From NCBI RefSeq assembly GCF_040530035.1, contig NZ_JBEWCD010000002.1, positions 310,001 to 374,000 of the forward strand: DNA of 64,000 nt, given 5' to 3'. Positions within the stretch are counted from its first letter, which is position 1. The number at the start of each line of letters is the position of its first letter. Positions 44,572-56,038 of the stretch are shown here, piece after piece. The DNA comes from Roseibium sp. HPY-6 (GTDB lineage: Bacteria > Pseudomonadota > Alphaproteobacteria > Rhizobiales > Stappiaceae). The notes under the pieces are model-generated. The model saw only the letters and a program-made list of their open reading frames with translations. It was not told where the DNA came from and did not search any database. Made by a program: the position numbers and the translations under genes.

Positions 44572-45033
44572 ATGGATAGTTGCAAAGTGGACGAGAAGGG
44601 GCTTCTGAAGATAGAGGACCAGCTCTGTTTCGCGCTCTACTCCACGTCCAGGGCGATTACCAAGGAATACGCGGTCCTGCTGGAAACCATGGGTGTTACG
44701 TATCCGCAATACCTTGCGTTGATAGTTCTCTGGCAGCGTGACGGGATCCTGGTTCAGGATATTGCCAAAGGTCTCGAAGTCGATCAGGCGACAGCCACGC
44801 CATTGGTCAAGCGGCTTGAGAAACTCGGTTTTGTGACGCGGCAGCGAAGCGAAGCGGATGAGCGGAGAGTTGAGGTCTATCTCACCGAGGCGGGCAAGAA
44901 CCTCTACAAGACTGCGCTTGCCGTTCCTCACGGGCTGGGTTGCGCGATCGGCGTCGACCAGACGCGCGCAAAGAAACTCATTGATGAGCTGAACGAGATC
45001 AAGGCGTTTATCGCAAAGAAAAACGAAGAGTGA
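44572..45033 (+). CDS. OhrR-type MarR-family regulator
   Basis: A 153-residue winged-helix regulator. The N-terminal LKIEDQLCFALYSTSRAITKEY carries the reactive cysteine (C19) and tyrosine of organic-peroxide sensors of the OhrR group; the DNA-binding region is ILVQDIAKGLEVDQATATPLVKRLEKLGFVTRQRSEADERRVEVYLTEAG. It is divergent from the secreted hydrolase/RidA operon rather than from an ohr peroxidase gene, so it probably controls that operon in response to oxidants or reactive electrophiles (inference). Confidence 0.88.
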   Translation: MDSCKVDEKGLLKIEDQLCFALYSTSRAITKEYAVLLETMGVTYPQYLALIVLWQRDGILVQDIAKGLEVDQATATPLVKRLEKLGFVTRQRSEADERRVEVYLTEAGKNLYKTALAVPHGLGCAIGVDQTRAKKLIDELNEIKAFIAKKNEE

Positions 45034-45295
45034 GGCGCAATTTCGCCTCGGTACTTGCGCAGTGACGTGCGCGCGCAGGGCGATCAAGCTGTCCCTGCAA
45101 GCGGCGTTGGAGCCGGCGCGAATCCTGCTGAACAAGTTTCAATCGGTTGAAAGCTGTTGACGTGAAGAAGTGTAACAATTTCAAACCATAACTTGACTTG
45201 CATCTGCGACCTGTTGACCTTATTCCGCCGAACCAACAGTCGAGGTCACCCCCTGGCCGCCGACCCCATGAGTCCTCATGGAGGGAGCAGCACCT

Positions 45296-46459
45296 TTGAA
45301 GATGGAACTGCCGGTCAACCGCGCATTGAGCGCCCGCTACGATGCTTTGATCGCGTCCGGCGAGATCACTGAAGACCCTGTTCAGCGGGAAGCCGTCAGG
45401 CATCTGGATCTCCTCAATACCCGACTTGCCGAAACGCGGCTTGCCTCAAAGAAAAGTTCACTTGGCTGGCTGTTTGCGAAAAAGAAGAATCAGCTCTGGT
45501 CCGCGGTGAAGGGCCTTTACATGTGGGGAGGTGTCGGGCGCGGCAAAACCATGCTGATGGATCTCTTCTACGAAGTTACGGTGATTCAGCGCAAACGGCG
45601 GGTGCACTTTCATGAATTCATGACCGACGTCCATGAGCGGATCCACGAGCACCGGCAGGCGCACAAGCGCGGCGAGGTCAAGGGAGATGACCCTATCCCG
45701 CCGGTCGCGGCGCAGATCGCAGTCGAGACAAGGCTGCTTCTGTTCGACGAGTTCTCCGTGACCGATATTGCAGATGCCATGATCCTGGGCCGGTTGTTCA
45801 CAAAGCTCTTCGAAAAGGGCGTGATAGTTGTCGCAACGTCGAATGTGAAACCGTCCAACCTTTACAAGGACGGATTGAACCGCCAGCTGTTTCTGCCCTT
45901 CATAACCATGCTGAAATCGCAGGTTGAAGTTCTGCATCTGGATTCGCCGACTGACTACCGTCTGGAAAAACTGGCCGGCGCGCCGGTTTACGTAACGCCG
46001 CTTGGAGATCAGGCGGATAGCGAAATGGAGACGCTCTGGACCAAGCTCACCCACGGCATGGCGCCGCATTCTGAAGAGCTTGAGAACAAGGGCAGAAAGA
46101 TACCGATCCCGCGCGTAGCCTCCGGTGCTGCCCGTTTCAGTTTCGACGATTTGTGCATGCAGCCGCTTGGAGCGAGCGACTATCTCAGGATCGCCAATGC
46201 CTACAGCACCGTCTTCATTGACCACATACCGGTATTGTCCAAGGCCCGCCGGAACGAGGCGAAGCGCTTTATCAATCTCATCGACACGCTATACGACAAT
46301 GGCATCCGGCTTGTTGTGTCTGCTGAAGCCGAGCCGCAGGATCTTTATGTGTCGGAAGACGGAACAGAAGCATTTGAATTCAATCGGACAAGTTCGCGCC
46401 TGATCGAAATGCGCTCGGAAGCCTATCTCGCGGGTGATCGGCGGGAGGTACACGCTTAG
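45296..46459 (+). CDS. zapE: ZapE/AFG1-family ATPase
   Basis: ZapE (AFG1-like) is a P-loop ATPase that acts on the division ring in E. coli; the mitochondrial relative works in protein quality control. Walker A GGVGRGKTMLMDLF, Walker B LLLFDEFSVTDIADAM and the sensor stretch VVATSNVKPSNLYKDGLNRQLFLPFI are clear. TTG 45296 is chosen because GGAGGGAG lies eight bases upstream; ATG 45302 or ATG 45278 are alternatives. The 387-residue length is normal. It directly precedes mdh, as is usual in Hyphomicrobiales. Confidence 0.93.
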   Translation: MKMELPVNRALSARYDALIASGEITEDPVQREAVRHLDLLNTRLAETRLASKKSSLGWLFAKKKNQLWSAVKGLYMWGGVGRGKTMLMDLFYEVTVIQRKRRVHFHEFMTDVHERIHEHRQAHKRGEVKGDDPIPPVAAQIAVETRLLLFDEFSVTDIADAMILGRLFTKLFEKGVIVVATSNVKPSNLYKDGLNRQLFLPFITMLKSQVEVLHLDSPTDYRLEKLAGAPVYVTPLGDQADSEMETLWTKLTHGMAPHSEELENKGRKIPIPRVASGAARFSFDDLCMQPLGASDYLRIANAYSTVFIDHIPVLSKARRNEAKRFINLIDTLYDNGIRLVVSAEAEPQDLYVSEDGTEAFEFNRTSSRLIEMRSEAYLAGDRREVHA

Positions 46460-46568
46460 GTCTGCATTCCGTATAGGGGAATTATGCAGGCGGGAAGAAT
46501 TGAAATATTTTGCCGGCTCGAGCGCAATATTCTTTTGGCGAGGTTGCGCAGGGGCGGCAAAGGGGGTA

Positions 46569-46598
46569 GTGCCATCTTCAGTCATCAGCGGATGGCAC
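46569..46598 (+). promoter_or_regulatory. Inverted repeat in the mdh leader
   Basis: GTGCCATC at 46569-46576 and GATGGCAC at 46591-46598 are perfect inverted repeats with a 14-base loop, 35 bases before mdh. They could be an operator at the TCA-operon promoter or a 5' leader stem-loop. Confidence 0.45.
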
Positions 46599-46617
46599 AT
46601 GGTTCCATCTTACGTAA

Positions 46618-47595
<978 letters not shown>

Positions 47596-47672
47596 GCGCC
47601 GTCTGTCTCGGGTAAGCAGCGGCCGTTCTTTCATCTCCTGGAAGAGCGGTCCTCCGACAACGGGGGAAACAC

Positions 47673-48872
47673 ATGAACATTCACGAATACCAGGCCAAGC
47701 AGGTGCTGAAGTCCTTCGGCGCGCCTGTAGCAGACGGCGTGGCCATCTTTTCAGCCGACGAGGCGGAAGCGGCAGCCAAGCAACTTCCCGGCCCGCTTTG
47801 GGTCGTCAAAACGCAGATCCACGCCGGCGGTCGCGGCAAGGGCAAGTTCAAGGAACTGCCTGCCGACGCAAAAGGCGGCGTCCGTCTGGCTTTCTCCCTG
47901 GAGGAAGTGACTGCGCATGCAAAAGAAATGCTGGGCAACACGCTGGTCACGAAACAGACCGGTGAAGCAGGCAAGGTGGTCAACCGTCTCTATATTGAGG
48001 ACGGCGCCGACATCGAGCGTGAGCTTTACCTCTCCATCCTGGTGGATCGCACCGTCGGGCGTCCGGCATTCGTCGTGTCCACCGAAGGCGGAATGGACAT
48101 TGAAGCTGTTGCCGAAGAAACCCCGGAAAAGATCATCACGTTGCCGATCGATCCGGACACCGGCGTAACAGAAGCTGATGCGGCAAAGCTTTGCGATGCT
48201 CTGGCACTGGACGGCACGGCGCGCGATGACGGCATGAAGCTGTTCCCGATCCTTCAAAAGGCTTTCGTCGAAAAAGACATGAGCCTTTTGGAAGTGAACC
48301 CGCTGATCGTCATGAAGGACGGTCATCTGCGTGTTCTCGACGCGAAAGTATCCTTCGACGGCAACGCGACGTTCCGCCATCCGGACATCATGGAACTGCG
48401 CGACGTCACCGAAGAGGACGAAAAAGAGATCGAGGCATCCAAATACGATCTCGCCTATGTCGCGCTCGACGGCGACATCGGCTGCATGGTCAACGGTGCC
48501 GGTCTTGCCATGGCGACCATGGACATCATCAAGCTCTATGGCGCTGAGCCGGCGAACTTCCTCGATGTCGGTGGCGGCGCATCCAAGGAGAAGGTCGCGG
48601 CTGCGTTCAAGATCATCACGTCCGACCCGAACGTGAAGGGCATCCTTGTCAACATTTTCGGCGGCATCATGCGCTGCGACGTGATCGCGGAAGGTGTGGT
48701 GGCTGCCGTCAAGGAAGTCGGCCTGCAGGTTCCGCTCGTTGTGCGCCTTGAAGGCACCAACGTGGAGCTCGGCAAGAAGATCATCAACGAAAGCGGTCTC
48801 AACGTGATCGCCGCCGATGATCTCGACGACGCTGCCCAGAAAATCGTGAAAGCCGTTAAGGGGGGCGCGTAA
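47673..48872 (+). CDS. sucC: Succinyl-CoA ligase, beta subunit
   Basis: Beta subunit of succinyl-CoA synthetase, which couples succinyl-CoA cleavage to nucleoside triphosphate formation. It is 399 residues, opening [19 protein letters not shown], with an ATP-grasp domain ([18 protein letters not shown]) and a C-terminal domain with [10 protein letters not shown] that contacts SucD. GGGGGA precedes the ATG. Its stop is immediately followed by the sucD start (TAAATG), so the two subunits are translated together. Confidence 0.98.
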   Translation: MNIHEYQAKQVLKSFGAPVADGVAIFSADEAEAAAKQLPGPLWVVKTQIHAGGRGKGKFKELPADAKGGVRLAFSLEEVTAHAKEMLGNTLVTKQTGEAGKVVNRLYIEDGADIERELYLSILVDRTVGRPAFVVSTEGGMDIEAVAEETPEKIITLPIDPDTGVTEADAAKLCDALALDGTARDDGMKLFPILQKAFVEKDMSLLEVNPLIVMKDGHLRVLDAKVSFDGNATFRHPDIMELRDVTEEDEKEIEASKYDLAYVALDGDIGCMVNGAGLAMATMDIIKLYGAEPANFLDVGGGASKEKVAAAFKIITSDPNVKGILVNIFGGIMRCDVIAEGVVAAVKEVGLQVPLVVRLEGTNVELGKKIINESGLNVIAADDLDDAAQKIVKAVKGGA

Positions 48873-49778
<906 letters not shown>

Positions 49779-49795
49779 AAATACAAGAAATCTTT

Positions 49796-49832
49796 GCAGC
49801 AGGTGACGGAAACTGTTTACGTTTCCTGCTGC
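49796..49832 (+). ncRNA. Stem-loop 1 in the sucD-sucA gap
   Basis: GCAGCAGG (49796-49803) pairs perfectly with CCTGCTGC (49825-49832), and AAAC (49810-49813) with GTTT (49821-49824) inside it, leaving TGACGG as a one-sided bulge. It lies 18 bases after the sucD stop. Confidence 0.5.
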
Positions 49833-49848
49833 ATGGTGAAAGGATAGG

Positions 49849-49879
49849 TTACGACGCGACAACGTGTCGTAATACTTTT
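49849..49879 (+). terminator. Stem-loop 2 in the sucD-sucA gap, terminator-like
   Basis: TTACGACGCG (49849-49858) pairs with CGTGTCGTAA (49863-49872) through ten pairs (one G-T) around an ACAA loop, followed by TACTTTTC. It looks like a partial terminator that would let some transcription continue into sucA. Confidence 0.55.
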
Positions 49880-49884
49880 CGAGG

Positions 49885-49970
49885 GACCGGTGTTCAGCCG
49901 GTCTTGTAGGGAACCGGCAGCGGGTCCATTTTCGGCCCGCCATAACAAAAAGGGCGGAGCAGCCCTCCGC
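49885..49970 (+). ncRNA. Stem-loops 3 to 5 in the sucA leader
   Basis: Three successive hairpins: GACCGG/CCGGTC (49885-49903), GCGGG/CCCGC (49920-49940) and GCGGAG/CTCCGC (49954-49970). The last one ends four bases before the AAAGGA ribosome site of sucA, so it could influence translation. Confidence 0.45.
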
Positions 49971-49978
49971 TAAAGGAC

Positions 49979-52966
49979 ATGGCACGGCAGGAAGCGAACA
50001 ACGTATTCGCACTGACGTCGTTGCTTTACGGCGCCAACGCAGCCTATATCGAAGACCTCTACGCACAATACAAGACGGATCCGAATTCGGTCGATGCCGA
50101 ATGGCGGGACTTCTTTGCGGCCTTCCAGGACGAAAAGGAAGCCGTCTTGAAGGAGGCGCGCGGAGCGCCTTGGAAACGCAAGGACTGGCCGATCGAAGCC
50201 AATGGCGATCTCGTCAACGCGTTCGACGGCAACTGGGGTCCGATCGAGCAGAAGCTCGGCGAGAAGATCAAGAAAAAAGCCGAAGTCAAAGGCGAACCGG
50301 TTTCCGATACCGAGGTGCATCAGGCAACGCGAGATTCCGTTCGCGCGCTGATGATGATCCGCGCTTACCGCATGCGCGGACACCTGCATGCCGATCTTGA
50401 TCCCCTGGGTCTGGCCGGGAAGGGCGACCACGAGGAATTGCATCCCTCTTCCTACGGCTTTGTCGAGGCTGATTGGGACCGCAAGATCTTCATCGACCAT
50501 GTTCTGGGTCTGGAATACGCCACCATCCGCGAGATGATGGATATTCTGAAACGGACCTATTGCTCGACGCTCGGCGTCGAGTTCATGCACATCTCCGATC
50601 CGGCTGCAAAAGCCTGGATCCAGGAGCGCATCGAAGGCCCGGACAAGCAGGTTGCCTTCACGTCCGAAGGCAAAAAGGCAATTCTCAACAAACTTGTCGA
50701 GGCGGAAGGCTTCGAAAAGTTTCTCGACGTCAAATACACCGGCACCAAGCGCTTCGGCCTGGACGGTGGCGAGGCCCTGATCCCGGCGCTTGAGCAGATT
50801 ATCAAGCGCGGCGGTCAGATGGGCCTGAAGGACATTGTGTTCGGCATGGCTCACCGGGGCCGGCTAAACGTTCTGTCCCAGGTGATGCGCAAGCCGCATC
50901 GTGCGATCTTTCACGAGTTCAAGGGCGGCTCATACGCACCGGACGAAGTCGAAGGATCAGGCGATGTGAAATACCACCTCGGCGCGTCGTCCGACCGGAC
51001 CTTCGACGGCAACAACGTGCACCTGTCGCTGACCGCCAACCCGTCCCACCTGGAAATCGTCAATCCGGTGGTGCTCGGAAAGGCGCGCGCCAAGCAGGAC
51101 CAGCTCGCCGCCGACAAGAACGGCAACTTCGTCGAGACAACGGAAGTCGAGCGCAGCACGGTGTTGCCGTTGCTGCTGCACGGTGATGCGGCCTTTGCCG
51201 GACAGGGCGTCGTTGCCGAGTGTTTCGGCCTGTCCGCCCTGCGCGGTCACCGGACCGGCGGCTCGGTTCATGTCATCATCAACAACCAGATCGGCTTCAC
51301 CACCAACCCGCGGTTCTCGCGGTCGTCGCCGTATCCCTCGGATATGGCAAAAGTGATTGAATCGCCGATCTTCCACGTCAATGCGGACGATCCCGAAGCG
51401 GTTGTTTTTGCCGCAAAGATCGCGATCGAATACCGCCAGACATTCCAGCGTCCGGTCGTTATCGACATGATCTGCTACCGCCGCTTTGGCCACAACGAAG
51501 GCGACGAGCCGGCGTTCACACAGCCGATCATGTACCGGAAGATCCGCAAGCATGCGACGACGCTGCAGCGCTACTCAGAACGCCTGATCAAGGAAGGTGT
51601 TCTCAGTCAGGAAGACGTCGACAAGATGAAGGCCGACTGGCGCACGCATCTGGACGGTGAGTTCGACGCAGGCCAGGCATTCAAGCCGAACAAGGCCGAC
51701 TGGCTGGACGGCAAGTGGGCCGGCATGAAGCGCGCCGACGACGAGGAAGACCCGCGCCGTGGCGAAACCGGGTTACCGATGGCCGAGATCAAGGATATCG
51801 GCCGGGCCCTGACCCACGTGCCGGAAGGCTTCAACATCCACCGCACGATTGCGCGCTTCATGAATCACCGTGAGCGCATGATCGAGACCGGTGAGGGGAT
51901 CGACTGGGCGACAGCCGAAGCGCTGGCGTTCGGCTCGCTGCTCAAGGAAGGCCATCCCGTGCGCCTGTCGGGTCAGGACTGCGAACGCGGCACCTTCTCG
52001 CAGCGCCACTCGGTCCTCTATGATCAGGAGAACGAAAGCCGCTATATCCCGCTCAACCATGTCTCGCCGGATCAGCAGCGGTATGAAGTCATCAACTCGA
52101 TGCTGTCCGAAGAGGCGGTTCTCGGGTTCGAATACGGCTATTCGCTGGCGGAACCCCGTGCCCTGACCATGTGGGAAGCCCAGTTCGGCGACTTCGCCAA
52201 CGGCGCGCAGGTCCTGTTTGATCAGTTCATCTCATCCGGTGAACGCAAATGGTTGCGCATGTCCGGCCTGGTCTGCCTGCTGCCGCATGGTTACGAGGGG
52301 CAGGGACCGGAGCACTCATCCGCGCGTCTGGAGCGTTATCTGCAGCTTTGCGCGGAAGACAACATGCAGGTCGCGAACTGTTCGACCCCGTCGAACTACT
52401 TTCATATCCTGCGCCGGCAATTGCGCCGCGACATCCGCAAACCGCTGATCCTGATGACGCCGAAATCGCTTCTGCGCCACAAGAAAGCGGTCTCCAGGAT
52501 CGATGAACTCGGCCCGGACACGACGTTCCACCGTTTGCTGTGGGACGATTGGGGTCCGAACCTCAGCTCTGATGGCAAGCTCGTCTCCGACGACAAGATC
52601 CGACGGGTCGTGATGTGTTCCGGCAAGGTCTACTACGATCTCTTCGAGGAGCGTGAGAAACGCGGTGTCGACGATGTCTACCTGATGCGCGTCGAGCAGC
52701 TGTATCCGTTCCCGAAAAAGGCCCTGATGCTGGAGCTTGCACGTTTCCCGCAGGCCGAGATGGTTTGGTGCCAGGAAGAGCCGAAGAACATGGGCAGCTG
52801 GTTCTTCGTCGAGCCATACATCGAGTGGGTCCTTGAGCAGATCGATGCCAAACACCGGCGTCCGCGTTATGCCGGGCGCTCGGCGATGGCTTCGACCGCG
52901 ACAGGTCTGATGTCCGTGCATCTCGCGCAAATGCAGGAATTCCTTGAAGAAGCGCTAGGAAACTGA
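49979..52966 (+). CDS. sucA: 2-oxoglutarate dehydrogenase E1 component
   Basis: Thiamine-diphosphate-dependent E1 of the 2-oxoglutarate dehydrogenase complex, which decarboxylates 2-oxoglutarate and succinylates the lipoyl group of SucB. The 995-residue length is normal. Seen: an N-terminal tail ANNVFALTSLLYGANAAYIEDLYAQYKTDP that tethers E1 to E2, a thiamine-binding stretch GDAAFAGQGVVAECFGLSAL...NNQIGFTTNPRFSRSS, and a C-terminal transketolase-like domain with LLPHGYEGQGPEHSSARLER. It is preceded by a structured 200-base gap and followed by a hairpin and sucB. Confidence 0.98.
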   Translation: MARQEANNVFALTSLLYGANAAYIEDLYAQYKTDPNSVDAEWRDFFAAFQDEKEAVLKEARGAPWKRKDWPIEANGDLVNAFDGNWGPIEQKLGEKIKKKAEVKGEPVSDTEVHQATRDSVRALMMIRAYRMRGHLHADLDPLGLAGKGDHEELHPSSYGFVEADWDRKIFIDHVLGLEYATIREMMDILKRTYCSTLGVEFMHISDPAAKAWIQERIEGPDKQVAFTSEGKKAILNKLVEAEGFEKFLDVKYTGTKRFGLDGGEALIPALEQIIKRGGQMGLKDIVFGMAHRGRLNVLSQVMRKPHRAIFHEFKGGSYAPDEVEGSGDVKYHLGASSDRTFDGNNVHLSLTANPSHLEIVNPVVLGKARAKQDQLAADKNGNFVETTEVERSTVLPLLLHGDAAFAGQGVVAECFGLSALRGHRTGGSVHVIINNQIGFTTNPRFSRSSPYPSDMAKVIESPIFHVNADDPEAVVFAAKIAIEYRQTFQRPVVIDMICYRRFGHNEGDEPAFTQPIMYRKIRKHATTLQRYSERLIKEGVLSQEDVDKMKADWRTHLDGEFDAGQAFKPNKADWLDGKWAGMKRADDEEDPRRGETGLPMAEIKDIGRALTHVPEGFNIHRTIARFMNHRERMIETGEGIDWATAEALAFGSLLKEGHPVRLSGQDCERGTFSQRHSVLYDQENESRYIPLNHVSPDQQRYEVINSMLSEEAVLGFEYGYSLAEPRALTMWEAQFGDFANGAQVLFDQFISSGERKWLRMSGLVCLLPHGYEGQGPEHSSARLERYLQLCAEDNMQVANCSTPSNYFHILRRQLRRDIRKPLILMTPKSLLRHKKAVSRIDELGPDTTFHRLLWDDWGPNLSSDGKLVSDDKIRRVVMCSGKVYYDLFEEREKRGVDDVYLMRVEQLYPFPKKALMLELARFPQAEMVWCQEEPKNMGSWFFVEPYIEWVLEQIDAKHRRPRYAGRSAMASTATGLMSVHLAQMQEFLEEALGN

Positions 52967-52970
52967 TCTT

Positions 52971-52994
52971 GAGAGGGCGCCACCGCCCTCTTTC
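52971..52994 (+). terminator. Hairpin between sucA and sucB
   Basis: AGAGGGCG (52972-52979) pairs with CGCCCTCT (52984-52991) around a four-base CCAC loop, followed by TTCAATACTT. It probably acts as an attenuator or mRNA stabiliser inside the operon. Confidence 0.5.
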
Positions 52995-53029
52995 AATACT
53001 TGGCCGGGTAATTTTAAGAGAAGGCGACC

Positions 53030-54529
53030 ATGGCAACCGAAATCCGCGTGCCCACTCTGGGTGAATCCGTTTCTGAAGCAACGATTGCACAATGGTTCAA
53101 GAAGCCGGGCGATGCCGTCAGTCAGGACGAGCCGCTTGTAGAACTTGAAACCGACAAGGTGACGGTTGAGGTGCCCGCTCCGTCTGCCGGGACACTTGAA
53201 AGCATCGTGGTCAAGGAAGGCGACACGGTGGAAGTCGGTGCACTTCTGGGACAGATCGCTGAAGGCGCAGGCGCTGCAGCAGCTCCTGCACCGGCCAAGG
53301 AAGAAGCAGCCCCGGCAGCCAAAGCCGACGTCGTTGATGTTCTCACGCCGAGCGCCGGTGAATCGGTCACGGAGGCTGAAGTCGGTGAATGGAGCGTGAA
53401 GGTCGGCGACGTCGTTAAGGCCGACGACACGCTTGTCGAGCTGGAAACCGACAAGGCGGCACAGGAAGTTCCGGCACCGGTCGGCGGCACCGTGGTAAAG
53501 ATTGCCGCTGAAACGGGTGCCACGGTGGAGCCGGGTGTCTTGCTCTGTCAGATCGATCCCTCGGGAGCGGCCGCTGCCGCCGCGCCTTCGGCTGCTGTTC
53601 CGGCCCCTGCACCTGCCGCATCTTCCGGAACGTCGATGCCACCGGCACCTTCCGCACAAAAGATGATGGCTGAGAACAATCTCTCCGCGGACCAGGTGGC
53701 AGGATCCGGCAAACGCGGCCAGGTTTTGAAGGAAGACGTGATCGGCGCGATTGCCTCAGGCGCAACGTCAGCATCGTCAGCGCCAGCTGCAGCTCCTGTT
53801 GCCCGTGGTCCGGTCGTTGCGCAGGACGAGATGCGCGAAGAGCGCGTGCGCATGACCAAGCTGCGCCAGACCATTGCGCGCCGCCTGAAAGACGCACAGA
53901 ACACGGCTGCCATGCTAACCACTTACAATGAAGTGGACATGGGTCCGGTAATGGAGCTGCGCAAGCAGTACAAGGATCTCTTTGAGAAGAAACACGGCGT
54001 GAAACTGGGCTTCATGGGTTTCTTTACCAAGGCGGTCACGCATGCGCTGAAAGAGATCCCTGCCGTCAACGCCGAGATCGACGGTACGGATATCATCTAC
54101 AAGAACTTCTGCCACATCGGTGTGGCCGTCGGTACGGACAAGGGTCTTGTTGTTCCGGTCGTGCGGGATGCTGACCAGATGTCGATTGCCGAAGTCGAAA
54201 AGGAAATCGGCAACCTTGGCCGCAAGGCGCGCGACGGCAAGCTTGGCATGGCCGACATGACAGGTGGCACCTTCACCATTTCAAATGGTGGCGTCTACGG
54301 CTCGTTGATGTCTTCACCGATCCTGAACGCGCCTCAATCGGGCATCCTCGGCATGCACAAGATCCAGGAACGCCCGATGGCCGTGAACGGACAGGTGGTG
54401 ATCCGCCCGATGATGTATCTGGCGCTCTCTTACGACCACCGGATCGTCGATGGCAAGGAGGCGGTCACCTTCCTGGTGCGCGTGAAGGAAAGCCTGGAAG
54501 ATCCGCAGCGCCTGGTCCTGGACCTCTGA
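53030..54529 (+). CDS. sucB: 2-oxoglutarate dehydrogenase E2 (dihydrolipoyl succinyltransferase), two lipoyl domains
   Basis: E2 core of the 2-oxoglutarate dehydrogenase complex, transferring succinyl groups to CoA. It is 499 residues, longer than the about 405 of E. coli SucB because it has two lipoyl domains: lipoylation lysines K43 ([10 protein letters not shown]) and K142 ([10 protein letters not shown]), joined by an alanine/proline linker. A peripheral subunit-binding domain lies near 205-241 ([32 protein letters not shown]), and the catalytic domain ends with H470 and D474 in SYDHRIVDG. It lies between sucA and a LysE-family gene. Confidence 0.97.
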   Translation: MATEIRVPTLGESVSEATIAQWFKKPGDAVSQDEPLVELETDKVTVEVPAPSAGTLESIVVKEGDTVEVGALLGQIAEGAGAAAAPAPAKEEAAPAAKADVVDVLTPSAGESVTEAEVGEWSVKVGDVVKADDTLVELETDKAAQEVPAPVGGTVVKIAAETGATVEPGVLLCQIDPSGAAAAAAPSAAVPAPAPAASSGTSMPPAPSAQKMMAENNLSADQVAGSGKRGQVLKEDVIGAIASGATSASSAPAAAPVARGPVVAQDEMREERVRMTKLRQTIARRLKDAQNTAAMLTTYNEVDMGPVMELRKQYKDLFEKKHGVKLGFMGFFTKAVTHALKEIPAVNAEIDGTDIIYKNFCHIGVAVGTDKGLVVPVVRDADQMSIAEVEKEIGNLGRKARDGKLGMADMTGGTFTISNGGVYGSLMSSPILNAPQSGILGMHKIQERPMAVNGQVVIRPMMYLALSYDHRIVDGKEAVTFLVRVKESLEDPQRLVLDL

Positions 54530-54568
54530 CCGGGACCGGGACGGCAACACGGCCGGGAGAAGAACAGC

Positions 54569-55183
54569 ATGAGTCTTGAGTTTCTGATCACCGCGTTGAT
54601 CGTGGTGCTGGTTCCCGGTACGGGGGTCGTCTACACGGTGGCAATCGGGCTCGGCAAGGGAAGGCAGGCAGCGGTCGCTGCCACCTTTGGCTGCACGCTC
54701 GGGATTGTGCCTGCCATCCTGGCGTCGGTCGCTGGTCTTGCAGCTCTGATGCACACCAGCGCCCTGATCTTTCAGCTCGTGAAATACGCTGGCGTCGCCT
54801 ATCTCCTCTATCTGGCCTGGAAGACACTCAACGACAGTGGGCCGGTGGAGCTCAAGGCCGACAGGAGCGCGCGCAAGAGTTTTGTGGCAACGGCGCGCAC
54901 AGGGTTCCTGATCAATATTCTCAATCCCAAGCTGACGGTGTTTTTTCTCGCCTTCCTGCCTCAATTCGTCAGCCCGGCCGCCACAAACCCGACACTGGAC
55001 ATGTTGCTGCTCGGTGGCGTCTTCATGCTCATGACCTTCGTTGTGTTTCTCGGCTACGGATTGTTTGCCTCGTTGATCGGCGAAAAGGTCCTCAAAAGCG
55101 ACCGGGTGATGGTCTGGATGAGACGAACGATTGCGGCAACCTTCGCAGGCTTTGGCCTCCGGCTGGCAATCGCGGAGCGGTAA
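54569..55183 (+). CDS. LysE/RhtB-family exporter
   Basis: A 204-residue inner membrane exporter with about six hydrophobic segments. The signature VLVPGTGVVYTVAIGLGKGR replaces the usual SPGP by VPGTG. NILNPKLTVFFLAFLPQFV and a late hydrophobic helix follow. It sits inside the 2-oxoglutarate dehydrogenase gene cluster, 39 bases after sucB, with GGGAG before the ATG. This may be simple operon membership; a link to glutamate or lysine export is possible but not shown. Confidence 0.9.
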   Translation: MSLEFLITALIVVLVPGTGVVYTVAIGLGKGRQAAVAATFGCTLGIVPAILASVAGLAALMHTSALIFQLVKYAGVAYLLYLAWKTLNDSGPVELKADRSARKSFVATARTGFLINILNPKLTVFFLAFLPQFVSPAATNPTLDMLLLGGVFMLMTFVVFLGYGLFASLIGEKVLKSDRVMVWMRRTIAATFAGFGLRLAIAER

Positions 55184-55232
55184 CGGGTTCAACTCGGCAA
55201 CTGGTGCCGATCACTCAAATTCTGGAGCGTAA

Positions 55233-55991
55233 ATGTCTGACACTGTTGTCATCGTAACGGGCGGAAGCCGCGGCATCGGCGCGAGCGTCAGCCGAAAACT
55301 GGGGCGTCTTGGGCATACGATCGTTGTCAACTACACGGCAAACAAGACTGCTGCCGACGCGGTCGTCTCCGAAATCGAGGCCGAAGGCGGCAAGGCCGTA
55401 GCCGTTCAGGGCGATGTTGGCAGTGAAAGCGATATCCTGACGTTGTTTGAAGAGGCGGACAAGCTCGGCCGCCTTGCGGGGCTGGTCAACAATGCCGGTG
55501 TTGTCGACATGTCCCAGCGCGTCGACGAAATGAGCGTCGAGCGGCTCAACCGGATCTTCACCATCAACGTTGTCGGCTCGTTCCTGTGCGCGCGCGAAGC
55601 GGTCAAGCGCATGTCGACGAAGCACGGCGGTAAGGGTGGCAGCATCGTCAATCTGGCATCGGCCGGATCGAAGCTGGGATCCCCGGCGCAATATGTCGAT
55701 TACGCAGCTTCCAAAGGGGCGATCGATACGATGACGGTCGGGCTCTCGCTTGAGGTCGCTGATGAAGGCATCCGCGTGAATGCAGTGCGCCCGGGCATCA
55801 TCGACACCGAATTGCATGCATCCGGCGGCCTGCCCGACCGCGTTGCGCAACTGCAATCCAAGTTGCCCATGAAACGTGCCGGTACTGCCGACGAGGTTGC
55901 GGACGCCATTCTCTGGCTGATGTCAGATCAGTCCAGCTACACGACCGGTGCCATTCTCGACGTGTCCGGAGGACGGGCGATACTTCCTTAA
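55233..55991 (+). CDS. Short-chain dehydrogenase/reductase
   Basis: A 252-residue classical SDR. The nucleotide-binding TGGSRGIGA is at residues 9-17, NNAG at 86-89, and the catalytic triad S143 (with LASAGSK), Y157 and K161 (YAASKG). N34 and Y35 after beta-2 (VVNYTANKTAA) suggest NADP use (inference). It lies between sucB and lpd, as in related Hyphomicrobiales, but its substrate is unknown. GGAG precedes the ATG. Confidence 0.92.
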   Translation: MSDTVVIVTGGSRGIGASVSRKLGRLGHTIVVNYTANKTAADAVVSEIEAEGGKAVAVQGDVGSESDILTLFEEADKLGRLAGLVNNAGVVDMSQRVDEMSVERLNRIFTINVVGSFLCAREAVKRMSTKHGGKGGSIVNLASAGSKLGSPAQYVDYAASKGAIDTMTVGLSLEVADEGIRVNAVRPGIIDTELHASGGLPDRVAQLQSKLPMKRAGTADEVADAILWLMSDQSSYTTGAILDVSGGRAILP

Positions 55992-56038
55992 TCCTGCAGG
56001 CCAGGACTTGAAACTGAAAGAGGCAAAGGCGACCAAAA

